From NCBI GenBank assembly GCA_030167125.1, contig CP126531.1:124001-188000 (forward strand): a stretch of DNA of 64,000 nt. Direction: 5' to 3'. Numbering within the stretch: the stretch's first letter is position 1; each line of letters begins with the position of its first letter. Of the stretch, positions 42,438 to 51,569 are shown piece after piece. The notes below the pieces were generated by a model. It was given only the letters and a program-made list of their open reading frames with translations, was not told the DNA's origin and made no database searches. This stretch comes from Rhodanobacteraceae bacterium. GTDB lineage: Bacteria > Pseudomonadota > Gammaproteobacteria > Xanthomonadales > Rhodanobacteraceae. A program made the translations under genes and the position numbers.

Positions 42438-45400
42438 TCAACGCGCCGCGGCGCGCATGGCCTCGATGATGACCTGGGTTTCGACGCTGACGCGGGTGAC
42501 GCGCATCAGCAGGTCGATCACCTTGTCCTTGTAGTCGGCGAAGCGGTAGGTGTTGAAGCGCTCGCGGATGGTCGGGTCCTTGGGCTTCTTTTCCTTGTAC
42601 TGGTCGAGGATCCATTCCAGCGCGGAGCGGTTGCCGAGTTTGTAATCCCATGCTTCGGGCGGCACGCCGGACAACGTTGTTTCCGAATCCAGCACGATGC
42701 GACCCAGGTCCTTGTCTGCTTTCAGCAGGGCTTTCGGCGACGCGCCGTTCTTGCGCGCCTTCTCGTCGGCGATGTCGGTGCGCGCGAGCGGCCACGGTTC
42801 GACCGCTTCGTAGCCGATGTGCAGCTCCATCAGCCGCTCGCCCCATTCGGCCCAGCGCCAGAAATCCGGATAGAACGGGATGCGCGGGAATTCGCGCTTG
42901 AGGTTCTGCGCGTACTTCTCGCGGTACACCGGGTCGTGCAGCACCGCGTACACGTAGTGGAAGATGTCCTGCTTGGTGAACGCGCGCGCCTTGTTTTTAC
43001 TCCCTCTCCCGCTTGCGGGAGAGGGCTGGGGTAAGGGCGCTCTTTGCTCTTGCTCGTCATTCCGGCGAAGGCCGGAATCCAGTGCCTTTGCTTCCGTTGT
43101 CACGGAAACCGACTGGACCCCGGCCTTCGCCGGGGTGACGGCATTCTCGTAGTGATCCTTGAACTGCTTCAGCGCCCAGTCGGTGATGTTGTCGATGCGG
43201 TTGCCGTCGTCGTCGTAGCGGTAGAGCGGCAAGGTCTGTGTTTTCTCCAGCTCGTCGTAGCAAGGAAGCGTGTTGGTCGCCAAGGTTTGGAAGGGTTTAG
43301 CTGCCGGCACACCTGAAACCGTAATTGCGAGGTTCGAAAGTCCGAGTCCAAACACCTCGCGCTGCAAATACTGCATCTCGTTGAGTCGCTGGCTGAAATA
43401 CAAGGTTCTTTTGACGTACGGCCGATATAGCGAATCGACCAGCAGCTTTTCGTTGAACTCGTAGGCAACATTCTTGACAAGATCGCGCTTGACGGCGCGC
43501 GTCCACTTGATCGAGTAGTCGAGTTTGGATGCGAGATCATCGCCGCGTGCGCCGGCGAGGCGCTTGCGGTCTGCGTTGTAGCCGTCGATGAGAGCGCGAA
43601 CTTTCGTTGCGACATCGTCGCGGCCTTCGCCGTACACCCATTCGTCGCGCGCTGTCACGACGCCCAGCGAAAACAACTTGAAGATCGCCTTCTCCTGCGA
43701 CGGCTTCTTGGCCGCCTTCGCCGTCTTGCTCGCCACTGGCAGCAACGAATCGAAATCATTGTCCGTCAGGTTCAACCAGTTGTGCCTGGCGTCGGGACGG
43801 ATTTCGCTGCGCTCGATTTCCGACAGCCGCGCCTTCGACAGCCACGCCAGCTTTTCCTCGGCGGTTTCAAACTCCGGCCGGCGTGAATAGAAGATGCGGC
43901 AGCCCTGCGACTTCGCCCGTTTCACCAGAAAGCCGATTGCGACGCCGGTCTGGATGCCGAACACGTTGTGCTTCGTGCCCGAAAGTTTCGGGTTGGCGCG
44001 CACGTCGCCGCCCAGATCGACAATGTGGATTTCGTTGAACTCGCGCGCCACCACGTCGCGAAAACCGTCGAAGGTGCGTGAATCGACGTAGCTGCGGTTG
44101 CTGATGAAGGCGACCACGCCGTTCTCGGCGATGCGATCGCTCGCCCAGCGGAAGAAGCGCGCGTACATGTCGTACAGCTTGGTCTTCTGCGCGGTGGAGG
44201 CCTTGATGTAGGTGTCCTTGATGCGCTTGTCGATGTCGGGGTATTCGCGGTTCTTGTTGTTGTCGTTCTCGTTGGCCTGGTTGGCGTTGTACGGCGGGTT
44301 GCCGATCACCACGGAAATCTTGCGGCGGTTCTGGCGCTTGATGCGCTCGACGTTTTCCTCGCCCATGCCGAACAGGTCGGCGATCTGCTGGCCGGTGTAG
44401 CGGCGCAGGCCGGCGACGTTGTCCAGCGTGTCCACGAAACACAGGTTCGGATATTCCAGGTACTCGCCGCTGATCGCGGCGTAGGTCGCCTCGATGTTGA
44501 GGTTGGCGACGTAGTAGGGAAGGATCGCGACCTCGTTGGCGTGCAGTTCTTCGAGGTACTTGTGTTTCAGTTTGGCCGGCTGGCCGCGGAAGTGTTCCAG
44601 CAGTTCGCTGATGAAAGTGCCTGTGCCGGCCGCGGGATCGAGGATTTCCACGTCGCGGTCGATCAGGTTCCTGCCGAAGTGTTTCTCGCACAGCCAGTCG
44701 GTGGATTCGATCATGAAGCGCACGATCTCGTTGGGCGTGTACACCACGCCCAGGCGATCGGCGGCCTTCGGGTTGTAGACCTTGTAGAAGTTTTCGTAGA
44801 CGGTTTTCAGGAACGCCTGCTTTTCGTGGTGGCTGGCGATCTGGCCGGCCGTGCGGCGGATCGCGGCGTAGTACGGTTCCAGCGCGCGCAGCGTCTGGTG
44901 CTTGGTGTTGCCGGTGAAGAAGGTGTGCTCCAGCTTGTACAGCTCGCGCGCGATGTTGTTGTCTTCGTGGTAGTTGGAGCCGGGAAACACCAGCGCGAAG
45001 ATTTCCTCGGTGAGGATGTGCTGGATCAGGATTTCGCGGACGTCCGCCTCGGTGAGCGAGGGGTTGATGGTTTCGCGCGCCTGCTTCAGGAACTTGTCGG
45101 CGGCGGCGCGGAACGTGGCGTTGTCGGCGTAGGCGCGTTCGATCATGCCGCGCAGCGCGTCGCACACGGCCGGCAGGTCGGCCTTGAACTGTTCGACGGC
45201 CTTGCGGAATTCGGCGATCTCCGGCCGCTCGTAGCCGAAGAACAATTCCAGCAGGCGTTGCAGCTTGTCGACATCGTCCACCGCGCAGCGGATCACCTCG
45301 CGCTTGTTCTGGATCAGCACGGCTTCGCGCGAATCCTCGAAGACGATGTTGTCCTGCGGATAGCCGCGGCGGAACTTCAGCTCGATCTCGGCGTCGAGGT

Positions 45401-45656
45401 CGTCCTTTTCGTCCTTGGCTTCCCAATAGCCGAACGGCAGGCGCAGGCCGTACAGCAGCGCGCCATCGACATAGCGGCGTTCCTTCGCCGGTGTTTCGAT
45501 TTCGTATTCGGGCTGGAAGAAGAGGTCGCGGGAACGTCCCCAACTCTTCAGCAAATCCTTGAACGCCTCGCGCACCACGCTCTCGCGATGCGTGCCGCTG
45601 ATCTGGCGCAGCCGCGAAAGTTCGGCGAGGTATTGCTGGATCAGCACGCTGGACAT
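42438..45656 (-). CDS. Single-chain restriction-modification enzyme (type IIG / ISP-like)
   Basis: 1072 residues. An N-terminal PD-(D/E)xK nuclease is seen (Asp64, Glu79-x-Lys81 in YWEAKD). An adenine-N6 methyltransferase follows with motif I DPAAGTGTF (from Asp340) and catalytic NPPY (from Asn453). The C-terminal about 450 residues resemble the DNA-recognition domain of the LlaBIII (type ISP) class. No SF2 helicase motifs are present between nuclease and methylase, so it is type IIG-like rather than a full ISP enzyme. Residues about 837-886 (ENAVTPAKAGVQ... to ...SPASGRGSK) are encoded by two genomic repeats inserted in frame within the recognition region. It follows the Fic gene by 13 bases. 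The recognition site is unknown. Confidence 0.92.
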   Translation of the reverse strand: MSSVLIQQYLAELSRLRQISGTHRESVVREAFKDLLKSWGRSRDLFFQPEYEIETPAKERRYVDGALLYGLRLPFGYWEAKDEKDDLDAEIELKFRRGYPQDNIVFEDSREAVLIQNKREVIRCAVDDVDKLQRLLELFFGYERPEIAEFRKAVEQFKADLPAVCDALRGMIERAYADNATFRAAADKFLKQARETINPSLTEADVREILIQHILTEEIFALVFPGSNYHEDNNIARELYKLEHTFFTGNTKHQTLRALEPYYAAIRRTAGQIASHHEKQAFLKTVYENFYKVYNPKAADRLGVVYTPNEIVRFMIESTDWLCEKHFGRNLIDRDVEILDPAAGTGTFISELLEHFRGQPAKLKHKYLEELHANEVAILPYYVANLNIEATYAAISGEYLEYPNLCFVDTLDNVAGLRRYTGQQIADLFGMGEENVERIKRQNRRKISVVIGNPPYNANQANENDNNKNREYPDIDKRIKDTYIKASTAQKTKLYDMYARFFRWASDRIAENGVVAFISNRSYVDSRTFDGFRDVVAREFNEIHIVDLGGDVRANPKLSGTKHNVFGIQTGVAIGFLVKRAKSQGCRIFYSRRPEFETAEEKLAWLSKARLSEIERSEIRPDARHNWLNLTDNDFDSLLPVASKTAKAAKKPSQEKAIFKLFSLGVVTARDEWVYGEGRDDVATKVRALIDGYNADRKRLAGARGDDLASKLDYSIKWTRAVKRDLVKNVAYEFNEKLLVDSLYRPYVKRTLYFSQRLNEMQYLQREVFGLGLSNLAITVSGVPAAKPFQTLATNTLPCYDELEKTQTLPLYRYDDDGNRIDNITDWALKQFKDHYENAVTPAKAGVQSVSVTTEAKALDSGLRRNDEQEQRAPLPQPSPASGRGSKNKARAFTKQDIFHYVYAVLHDPVYREKYAQNLKREFPRIPFYPDFWRWAEWGERLMELHIGYEAVEPWPLARTDIADEKARKNGASPKALLKADKDLGRIVLDSETTLSGVPPEAWDYKLGNRSALEWILDQYKEKKPKDPTIRERFNTYRFADYKDKVIDLLMRVTRVSVETQVIIEAMRAAAR
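43003..43142. repeat. Two different repeats inserted in frame in the restriction gene
   Basis: Left: CCCTCTCCCGCTTGCGGGAGAGGG palindrome followed by CTGGGGTAAGGG. Right: GTCATTCCGGCGAAGGCCGGAATCCAGTG with its inverse ending CCCCGGCCTTCGCCGGGGTGACG. The right element is the same family as 52772-52850 and encodes the 'PAKAGVQ...LDSGLRRND' peptide. Both leave the frame open. Confidence 0.85.
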
Positions 45657-45669
45657 GCGGGTTCCCCTT

Positions 45670-46830
45670 TCACAGCGGTGTGGTGCCTTCGCTCAACAAG
45701 TCGTAGTAGGCCTGGTACAGCCACACGCGGTTGCGCCGCTGGCCAGTGATTTCGTGGATGAGGCCGAGCTGCTGCAATCCAACGAATGCGGCACGCACCG
45801 TGGGCGGCGTGAGCGCGAGCGCATCGGCCACGCGTGCTGCGGACAGGATCGGTTGGCGTGTGAATTGTTCGAACACCTGCAACGCACTGCCTGCCTTGCG
45901 CCCCATTCCATGCAATTTGGCACGGTCGGTTTCCCACAGCTTCAAGGCACGCTGCGCAGAGTCCATCGTTTGCGTGGAAGTCTCGGCAACGCCTTCGAGG
46001 AAATAAGCGAGCCATGCCTCCCAGTCGCCAGTGCGGCGCACGGCATCCAGCTCGTCGTAGTAGCGTTGGCGGTGCGTCTTGAAATACTGGCTCAGGTAAA
46101 GGCCCGGTTCCTGCAGCACGCCGGCTTCACACAGCAGCAGCGTGATCAGCAATCGGCCCAGTCTGCCATTGCCGTCCAGGAACGGATGGATGGTTTCGAA
46201 CTGCACGTGCGCCAGCGCCGCGCGAATCAGCGGCGGCATGTCCTTTTCGGGGGCGCGCAGGAACTTCTCGAAGTCGCCGAGACATTCCGTCAGCCGGTCC
46301 GGTGGTGGTGGCACGTGGCGGGCGAGCGCGGGCGAGCGGCCGCCGATCCAGTTTTGGGTGCGGCGGAATTCGCCGGGTGTCTTCTGCGCGCCCCGGCCGC
46401 CGCGCAACAGCACTTCGTGGAATTCCCGCAGCAGGCGCAACGACAGCGGAAAACCGCTGCGCAGGCGATTCAACCCGTGGTCCAGAGCCGCGACGTAGTT
46501 GGATACTTCCTCCACGTCGGCGATCGGCACGCCCGGAGCTTCGTGCAGTTCGAACAGCATGAGGTCGGACAATGACGACTGCGTGCCTTCGATCTGCGAG
46601 GACAACAAGGCTTCCTTGCGGATGAAGTGGTACAGGAACAACTTGGGATCGGGCAGCATGCGGGTCATGCCATCCAGCCGTCCGAGTGACTGGTTGGCGC
46701 GTTCCAGTTGCGCGATCAAGGGGCCGTCGAATTGCAGCGGCGGCTGGGGTGGCAGCGGTGCAGGGACGAAGGCGCGATAGCCGCTGCCGGCCATGCTGCC
46801 CTTCACGTAGGTGCCGGCTACCCTCTCCAT
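45670..46830 (-). CDS. Fic-domain protein with N-terminal inhibitory motif
   Basis: 386 residues. The N-terminal Fic_N region (AFVPAPLPPQP) contains the class II inhibitory motif SSQIEG (Ser77-x-x-x-Glu81-Gly82). The catalytic Fic motif is HPFLDGNGRLGR (215-226, His215). A winged HTH follows near the C-terminus (FTRQPILSAARVADALALTPPTVRAAFVGLQQLGLIHEITGQRRNRVW). It likely transfers AMP or another nucleotide to a target and may bind DNA. It is the first gene of a two-gene unit with the restriction enzyme. ATG at 46830 has a hairpin instead of a ribosome site (46836-46864); ATG 46872 (14 residues longer) is an alternative. Confidence 0.93.
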   Translation of the reverse strand: MERVAGTYVKGSMAGSGYRAFVPAPLPPQPPLQFDGPLIAQLERANQSLGRLDGMTRMLPDPKLFLYHFIRKEALLSSQIEGTQSSLSDLMLFELHEAPGVPIADVEEVSNYVAALDHGLNRLRSGFPLSLRLLREFHEVLLRGGRGAQKTPGEFRRTQNWIGGRSPALARHVPPPPDRLTECLGDFEKFLRAPEKDMPPLIRAALAHVQFETIHPFLDGNGRLGRLLITLLLCEAGVLQEPGLYLSQYFKTHRQRYYDELDAVRRTGDWEAWLAYFLEGVAETSTQTMDSAQRALKLWETDRAKLHGMGRKAGSALQVFEQFTRQPILSAARVADALALTPPTVRAAFVGLQQLGLIHEITGQRRNRVWLYQAYYDLLSEGTTPL

Positions 46831-46835
46831 AAAAG

Positions 46836-46864
46836 ATCGCCCCGCTTTCTCAAGCAGGGGCGAT
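46836..46864. promoter_or_regulatory. Hairpin directly before the Fic start
   Basis: ATCGCCCCGCTT and AAGC-A-GGGGCGAT form a 12-bp stem with one bulge and a TCTC loop. On the minus strand the stem is followed by CTTTT and then the Fic ATG, so it looks like a terminator or attenuator ending at the start codon; on the plus strand TTTT follows. The DNA beyond (46865-46930) is strongly A+T-rich. Confidence 0.6.
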
Positions 46865-46956
46865 TTTGGCATCTTAGGAAAAAAAGTCAATCAATTTTTC
46901 TTAAGAATGTCGATAGGCCTCTGTTATGAAAGCCGGCTTACATAAGGCGATCCCGC

Positions 46957-47463
46957 TCACCGATCGCCCAGGAAATCCTTCTTGCCGATCTGGGTGCCGG
47001 CCACGCGCAGGATGTCGTAGGCGGTGGCGCAGTGGAAGAAGAGGTTGGGCAGCGAGTATTCGGTGAGGTAGGCGAGGCCGGTGAACTCCGTTTCGCCATG
47101 ACGCGTCTTCATCACCACCTTGCGCGCTTCGCTGCCGTCGATCTGTTCGGGCGCGAAGGATTTCGCGTAGGCGATCGCCGCATCGATGCGCTGGTAGGCC
47201 TCGGCCAGCGTCTTCTCGTTGTCGGCAAATGATTTCGGTTCCACGCCGGCCAGTCGCGCGGCGCCGCGCGCGGCGGTGTCGCAGGCGATCTGGATCTGCT
47301 TGATCAGCGGCAGCATGTCGAAGATCAGGCGTTGCTGCAGCAGGGTGTCGGGATCGACGCCGCGTTCCTTGGCGTGCGCTTCGCCTTTCTTCAACACGCT
47401 CGCGAGATTGGTCAGCGCGCGCACGAACACGGGGACGGAAGCCTGGTACATGGAAATCGTCAT
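46957..47463 (-). CDS. DUF1993 family protein
   Basis: 168 residues of the DUF1993 type (MTISMYQASVPVFVRALTNLASVLKKGEAHA, LIFDMLPLIKQIQIACDTAARGAARLAGV, YSLPNLFFHCATAYDILRVAGTQIGKKDFLG), a four-helix DinB-like fold without a clear metal triad. Function unknown. It stands alone, with A+T-rich DNA after it. Confidence 0.92.
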   Translation of the reverse strand: MTISMYQASVPVFVRALTNLASVLKKGEAHAKERGVDPDTLLQQRLIFDMLPLIKQIQIACDTAARGAARLAGVEPKSFADNEKTLAEAYQRIDAAIAYAKSFAPEQIDGSEARKVVMKTRHGETEFTGLAYLTEYSLPNLFFHCATAYDILRVAGTQIGKKDFLGDR

Positions 47464-47632
47464 GGTGAACTCCAGTGAGGGAAAGTTGGAAAGACGTTTC
47501 GCGCGGTGTTTCGCTCGAAGCGGCTTTTGTGAGAAGTCAGGCCAAGGATGGCCGTGGTAGTGGTTGTCAGCCGAGCAGCAATCAACTGGCGGGAGAACCG
47601 AACGAAGCAGCGATCAGGGACGATCGCACAAA
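47464..47632. other. Intergenic region, nothing recognised
   Basis: 169 bases between two minus-strand genes. It should hold the promoter for DUF1993, but no clear -10/-35 or repeat is seen. Confidence 0.4.
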
Positions 47633-47827
47633 TCAAGCCGGCCCGCGCAGGATGCGTGCGGGAAGCAGGAAAAGTGCGCGAAGGAATTCGAACACGCCGT
47701 CGACGGCGAAACCGAGCAAGCGAAACGGCAGCGCGATCAGCCACACGATCGGCCACAGGACCAGCGCCAGCAGCGCGAGCGGCCAGCAGAAGATGAGCAA
47801 CAGCAACCACAGCAGGAAGGTCATCAT
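47633..47827 (-). CDS. Small hydrophobic membrane protein
   Basis: 64 residues, almost entirely hydrophobic: two helices (FLLWLLLLIFCWPLALLALVLWPIVWLIALPF and a second amphipathic stretch GVFEFLRALFLLPARIL). A GAGG ribosome site precedes the ATG pair at 47827/47824. No family assigned; similar short membrane proteins are common near MFS genes. Confidence 0.6.
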   Translation of the reverse strand: MMTFLLWLLLLIFCWPLALLALVLWPIVWLIALPFRLLGFAVDGVFEFLRALFLLPARILRGPA

Positions 47828-47890
47828 CGCGGCATCCTCGGATCGAGTGCGTGCAGGGTCACATGGGGCCGTGGCGGGTGAAAGCCAAGC

Positions 47891-49165
47891 TCATGCCGTT
47901 TTCGGCTCCGCCATCGGCACATGCGCGGGCATCCCGCGGGTTGCGCGTGCGGTCAACAGCAGCGCGGCGAGCGCCAACGCTGCGGCCAGCACGAAGGCGG
48001 CGCCGGGCAGGTGTCCGGCAAGCGGCGCGTGCTTGCTGATGAACAGCGCGAAGATGTTGGCGAACAACGCCGGACCGAAGATGCCGGCCAGACTTTGCAG
48101 GCTCGAGAGTGCCCCCTGCAGGCGGCCCTGCTCGTGGGGATCGACTTGATGGGTGATCATCGATTGCGCGGGCGGCCCGGCAAGGCCGCCGAGGGATAGC
48201 AAAGGAATGCCGCAGAGGAAGATCCACGCATCCGGCGCAAACCCGAATACCGCGTAGCCGGCGATCAGCAGCGCCAGCCCGGTCAGGATCATCCGCCGCT
48301 CGCCCAGTCTGGGCATCCAACGCCGCACCAGCACCGCCTGCACCAGGCCGCTGCACAGGCCCACGAATCCGAGCGTATAGCCGACGATCTGCGGACCCCA
48401 GCCGTAGCGGTAATCGGTGTACAGCACGTAGGTGGAATTGAGCGAGAACTGCGCCAACGCCAAAAGGAAAAATACCACAGCAAGCGCCAGCACCTGCGGA
48501 TAGCGGCGCAACAGCATGACCGAACCCAGCGGATTGGCGTGCCGCCAGTCGAACTTCGACGCGCGCCGTTCTTTTGGCAACGATTCCGGCAACACGAAGT
48601 AGCCGTAGCAGAAATTGAGCAGCGAGAGGCCGGCCGCCACCCAGAATGGCAACCGTATCCAGAGGTGCCCCAGAAAACCGCCAAGCGCCGGACCCACGAT
48701 GAAGCCGACCGCGAACGCGCCGCCCAGCATGCCGAACGCGGCCGCGCGTTTCTCGCGTGGCGTGATGTCGGCGATGTAGGCGTTGGCGGTGGTGAAGCTT
48801 GCCGCGCACATGCCGGACACCGCACGGCCGACGAACAACAGCCACAGCACCGGCGCCAACGCCATCACGATGAAATCAACGCCCAACCCGAAGCTCGAAA
48901 TCAGGATCACCGTGCGGCGCCCGAAGCGGTCGGACAGCGTGCCCTGGATCGGCGAACACACGAACTGCATCAGCATGAACAGCGTGCCGAAGCCGCTCGA
49001 CCATACCGCGGCCTTGGCGATGCTGCCGCCGATCAACTCCACGATCAGATGCGGTAGCACCGGGATGATGATCCCGAACGCCAGCATGTCGATCGTCACG
49101 GTGACGAAGATGAAGATCACCGCCGCGCGGCGGCGCGGGTGGTCGATGTGTTCGGGTTCGGTCAT
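47891..49165 (-). CDS. MFS transporter, TetA-like drug/H+ antiporter
   Basis: 424 residues, twelve membrane helices. N-terminal '[27 protein letters not shown]' is the TetA/MdtG-type start; motif A is [14 protein letters not shown]; motif C-like [12 protein letters not shown] marks antiporters. Substrate unknown. ATG at 49165 is eight bases from GGGAG; a second ATG at 49171 is too close to it. The ribosome site is supplied by the hairpin repeat just upstream. Confidence 0.93.
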   Translation of the reverse strand: MTEPEHIDHPRRRAAVIFIFVTVTIDMLAFGIIIPVLPHLIVELIGGSIAKAAVWSSGFGTLFMLMQFVCSPIQGTLSDRFGRRTVILISSFGLGVDFIVMALAPVLWLLFVGRAVSGMCAASFTTANAYIADITPREKRAAAFGMLGGAFAVGFIVGPALGGFLGHLWIRLPFWVAAGLSLLNFCYGYFVLPESLPKERRASKFDWRHANPLGSVMLLRRYPQVLALAVVFFLLALAQFSLNSTYVLYTDYRYGWGPQIVGYTLGFVGLCSGLVQAVLVRRWMPRLGERRMILTGLALLIAGYAVFGFAPDAWIFLCGIPLLSLGGLAGPPAQSMITHQVDPHEQGRLQGALSSLQSLAGIFGPALFANIFALFISKHAPLAGHLPGAAFVLAAALALAALLLTARATRGMPAHVPMAEPKTA

Positions 49166-49173
49166 GCGCATTT

Positions 49174-49240
49174 CTCCCTCTCCCCCAAGTGCGCTTGGGG
49201 GAGAGGCGGCGCGCAGCGCCGAGCGCGTAGCGCTGGGTGA
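49174..49240. repeat. Hairpin repeat upstream of the MFS gene
   Basis: CCCTCTCCCCCAAGTGCGCTTGGGGGAGAGG stem followed by a G+C arm ending GGTGAGGG. Main repeat family. It provides the GGGAGA used as ribosome site by the MFS gene. Confidence 0.8.
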
Positions 49241-49331
49241 GGGGGAAAGAATTGCAAATACACGACAGATTGAATCACGCAGGAATCGGTTCTCGTTCTG
49301 GATTGGGGCTCGTGACGTTGCGGTGTGCAAG

Positions 49332-49388
49332 CCCCTCACCCCAGCCCTCTCCACCAAACGGTGAAGCTGTTTGGGGGAGAGGGAGTAT
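49332..49388. repeat. Hairpin repeat after folE
   Basis: CCCCTCACCCCAGCCCTCTCC with CACCAAACGGTGAAGCTGTTTGGGGGAGAGGG. Main repeat family, inverse orientation to 49174-49240. It lies at the 3' end of folE. Confidence 0.75.
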
Positions 49389-50017
49389 TAGTGTCCGCCG
49401 TCAATGTCGATGAACCGCAGGAACTCCGCGCGGGTGCGCGCGTCCTCGCGGAAGCTGCCGAGCATCTGGCTGGTCACCATCGACACGCCGCGCTTGTGCA
49501 CGCCGCGCGTGGTCATGCACTGGTGCACGGCGTCGATCACCACGCCGACGCCGCGCGGCGCCAGCACTTCGCTGATGCAGGTCGCGATCTGCGCGGTGAG
49601 TTTCTCCTGCACCTGGAAGCGGTGCGCGAAGGCATCGACCACGCGCGCCAGCTTGGAAATGCCGACGACCTTGCCGTCCGGCACGTAGCCGACGTGGGCG
49701 CGGCCGATGATCGGCGCCAAGTGGTGTTCGCAGAACGATTCGAACTGGATGTCGCGCAGCACGATCATTTCGTCGTAGCCGGCCACTTCCTCGAAGGTGC
49801 GGCGCAGGTAATCCTGCGGGTCCTCGCGGTAGCCGGAAAACCATTCCGTGTACGCGTCCACCACGCGCTTGGGTGTGTCGCGCAAGCCCTCGCGGGCCGG
49901 TTCGTCGCCGGCCCAGCGTAGCAACGTGCGCACCGCGTCCAGTGCCTGCTCGCGCGTCACCTCGGGCGAAGTCGGTTTGGCGGCGGCGCACAGGGAAGGT
50001 TTGCTGGATTCGCTCAT
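49388..50017 (-). CDS. folE: GTP cyclohydrolase I
   Basis: 209 residues. It makes dihydroneopterin triphosphate from GTP, the first step of folate synthesis. Zinc/active-site motifs are [19 protein letters not shown] (Cys and two His), the catalytic [30 protein letters not shown], and [11 protein letters not shown] (second Cys and His). Normal length. The start is MSESSKPSL; a good AGAGGC ribosome site precedes it. Confidence 0.97.
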   Translation of the reverse strand: MSESSKPSLCAAAKPTSPEVTREQALDAVRTLLRWAGDEPAREGLRDTPKRVVDAYTEWFSGYREDPQDYLRRTFEEVAGYDEMIVLRDIQFESFCEHHLAPIIGRAHVGYVPDGKVVGISKLARVVDAFAHRFQVQEKLTAQIATCISEVLAPRGVGVVIDAVHQCMTTRGVHKRGVSMVTSQMLGSFREDARTRAEFLRFIDIDGGH

Positions 50018-50086
50018 GGGGCAGCCTCTCGCGGCGTCGAACGGTTCAGTGTAGCGCCGTCGGCGCCGGGAGCCGCAACGCCTGGG

Positions 50087-51364
50087 TCAAGGCCGGTCCG
50101 GGTCGGCCTTCGCCGCTTCCGGCGAATCATCGTCGTCGAAGTCTTGCAGCGCCGCGTCCTGCAGCAACGATTGCACTTCCGCCGCCGGCAATGACTCGAC
50201 GTCGCGCAGCGCCCGGCTGATCGTGCGCGTCTTGCGGCCGGCTTCGCCGATGCTTTTGCTGACGGTGTTCAACTGCTTTTCGGCCTTTTCGAGGATGCCG
50301 CCGAACTTGCCGAACTCCGTCTTGACCTCGCCGAGCAGCCGCCACACTTCGCTGCTGCGTTGCTCGATCGCGAGCGTGCGGAAACCCATCTGCAAGGCAT
50401 TGAGGATCGCGGTCAGCGTGGTCGGCCCGGCGACCGTCACGCGATGGTCGCGCTGCAGCGTTTCGAACAAGCCGGGACGGCGGATCACCTCCGCGTACAA
50501 GCCCTCGGCCGGCAGGAACAGGATCGCGAAATCGGTGGTGTGCGGCGGCGCGACATACTTGGCGCGGATCGTCTTCGCCTCGTCGCGCACGCGCCGTTCC
50601 AGCGCCTGCGCCGCGGCGATTGCTGCTTCCGCGTCCGCGCGTTCCTGCGCTTCCAGCAGGCGCTGGTAGTCCTCGATCGGGAACTTGCAGTCGATCGGCA
50701 GCCACACGGGCGCGTCGCCGCCTTGCCCGGGCAGGCGGATCGCGTATTCCACGCGCTCGGCGGAATGCGGCACGACCGCGACGTTGGATGCGTATTGATC
50801 CGCCGTCAGCATTTGTTCCAGCAGCGCACCCAGTTGCACTTCGCCGAAAGTGCCGCGCGTCTTCACGTTGGAGAGCACGCGCTTCAGGTCGCCGACGCCG
50901 GTGGCGAGTGATTGCATTTCGCCGAGGCCGCGCTGCACGGCTTCCAGTTGTTTCGCGATCACGCCGAACGACTGGCCCAGCCGCGTCTCCAGCGTCTTCT
51001 GCAGTTTCTCGTCCACCACTTCGCGCATCCTGTCGAGCTGCGCGGCGTTGTCCTTTTGCAGCGCCTTCAATTGCGCGTCGAGCGTGCCGCGCACTTCGGC
51101 GAGACGCTTCTCGTTGTCGGCGGTCAGCGTCGACAGCGACAGGCGCAACTGGCCGCCCATGCGGTCGAGCGTTTCGGCCAGCTCGGTGCGCGCGGCACGC
51201 TGTTCCTCGCGCAGCGCGCGTTCGACGCGCTCGCTGTCGCCGCGCAACGCGTCCAGCTTTTCGCGCAGCGCCGCGTCGCCGCGCGGGCGCAGCAGCAGCG
51301 CGATCAACAGGATGACCGCCAGCGCGGCGAGCGCGACGAGGGCGTAGAGCAGGGTGGATTCCAT
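50087..51364 (-). CDS. rmuC: DNA recombination protein RmuC
   Basis: 425 residues: N-terminal membrane helix (LLYALVALAALAVILLIALLL), a long coiled coil (about 30-165) and the RmuC nuclease-like domain (VEYAIRLPGQGGDAPVWLPIDCKFPIEDYQRLLEAQE, APPHTTDFAILFLPAEGLYAEVIR). It limits rearrangements at inverted repeats in E. coli. Its presence fits with the many hairpin repeats here, although it is widespread. Confidence 0.95.
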   Translation of the reverse strand: MESTLLYALVALAALAVILLIALLLRPRGDAALREKLDALRGDSERVERALREEQRAARTELAETLDRMGGQLRLSLSTLTADNEKRLAEVRGTLDAQLKALQKDNAAQLDRMREVVDEKLQKTLETRLGQSFGVIAKQLEAVQRGLGEMQSLATGVGDLKRVLSNVKTRGTFGEVQLGALLEQMLTADQYASNVAVVPHSAERVEYAIRLPGQGGDAPVWLPIDCKFPIEDYQRLLEAQERADAEAAIAAAQALERRVRDEAKTIRAKYVAPPHTTDFAILFLPAEGLYAEVIRRPGLFETLQRDHRVTVAGPTTLTAILNALQMGFRTLAIEQRSSEVWRLLGEVKTEFGKFGGILEKAEKQLNTVSKSIGEAGRKTRTISRALRDVESLPAAEVQSLLQDAALQDFDDDDSPEAAKADPDRP

Positions 51365-51462
51365 GCGCGGATTGTAAGAGTGGCGGCAATGATCACGTTA
51401 CGTTGGCGCCGTCGCGCACGGTGAGACGTGCATCCCCAGACGCTTTGCGCGAGCCGGCATCC

Positions 51463-51563
51463 CCTCGATGCTTCGCATCGACCCCCTTCCTGCGGAAGGG
51501 GGTGAAAGCGCGCGTGCTTTGCTTCCCCCTTCCGAAGGAAGGGGGATCGAGGGGAATGGCTCT
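51463..51563. repeat. Second repeat family: GGCATCCC...ACCCCCTTCC / GGAAGGGGG...GGGATGGC
   Basis: GCATCCCCTCGATGC, then ACCCCCTTCC(TGC)GGAAGGGGGT, then the related CCCCCTTCCGAAGGAAGGGGG, ending GATCGAGGGGAATGGC. The outer arms are inverted copies. A second copy is at 62938-63055. It lies between rmuC and the thioesterase gene. Confidence 0.8.
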
Positions 51564-51569
51564 TGATCT

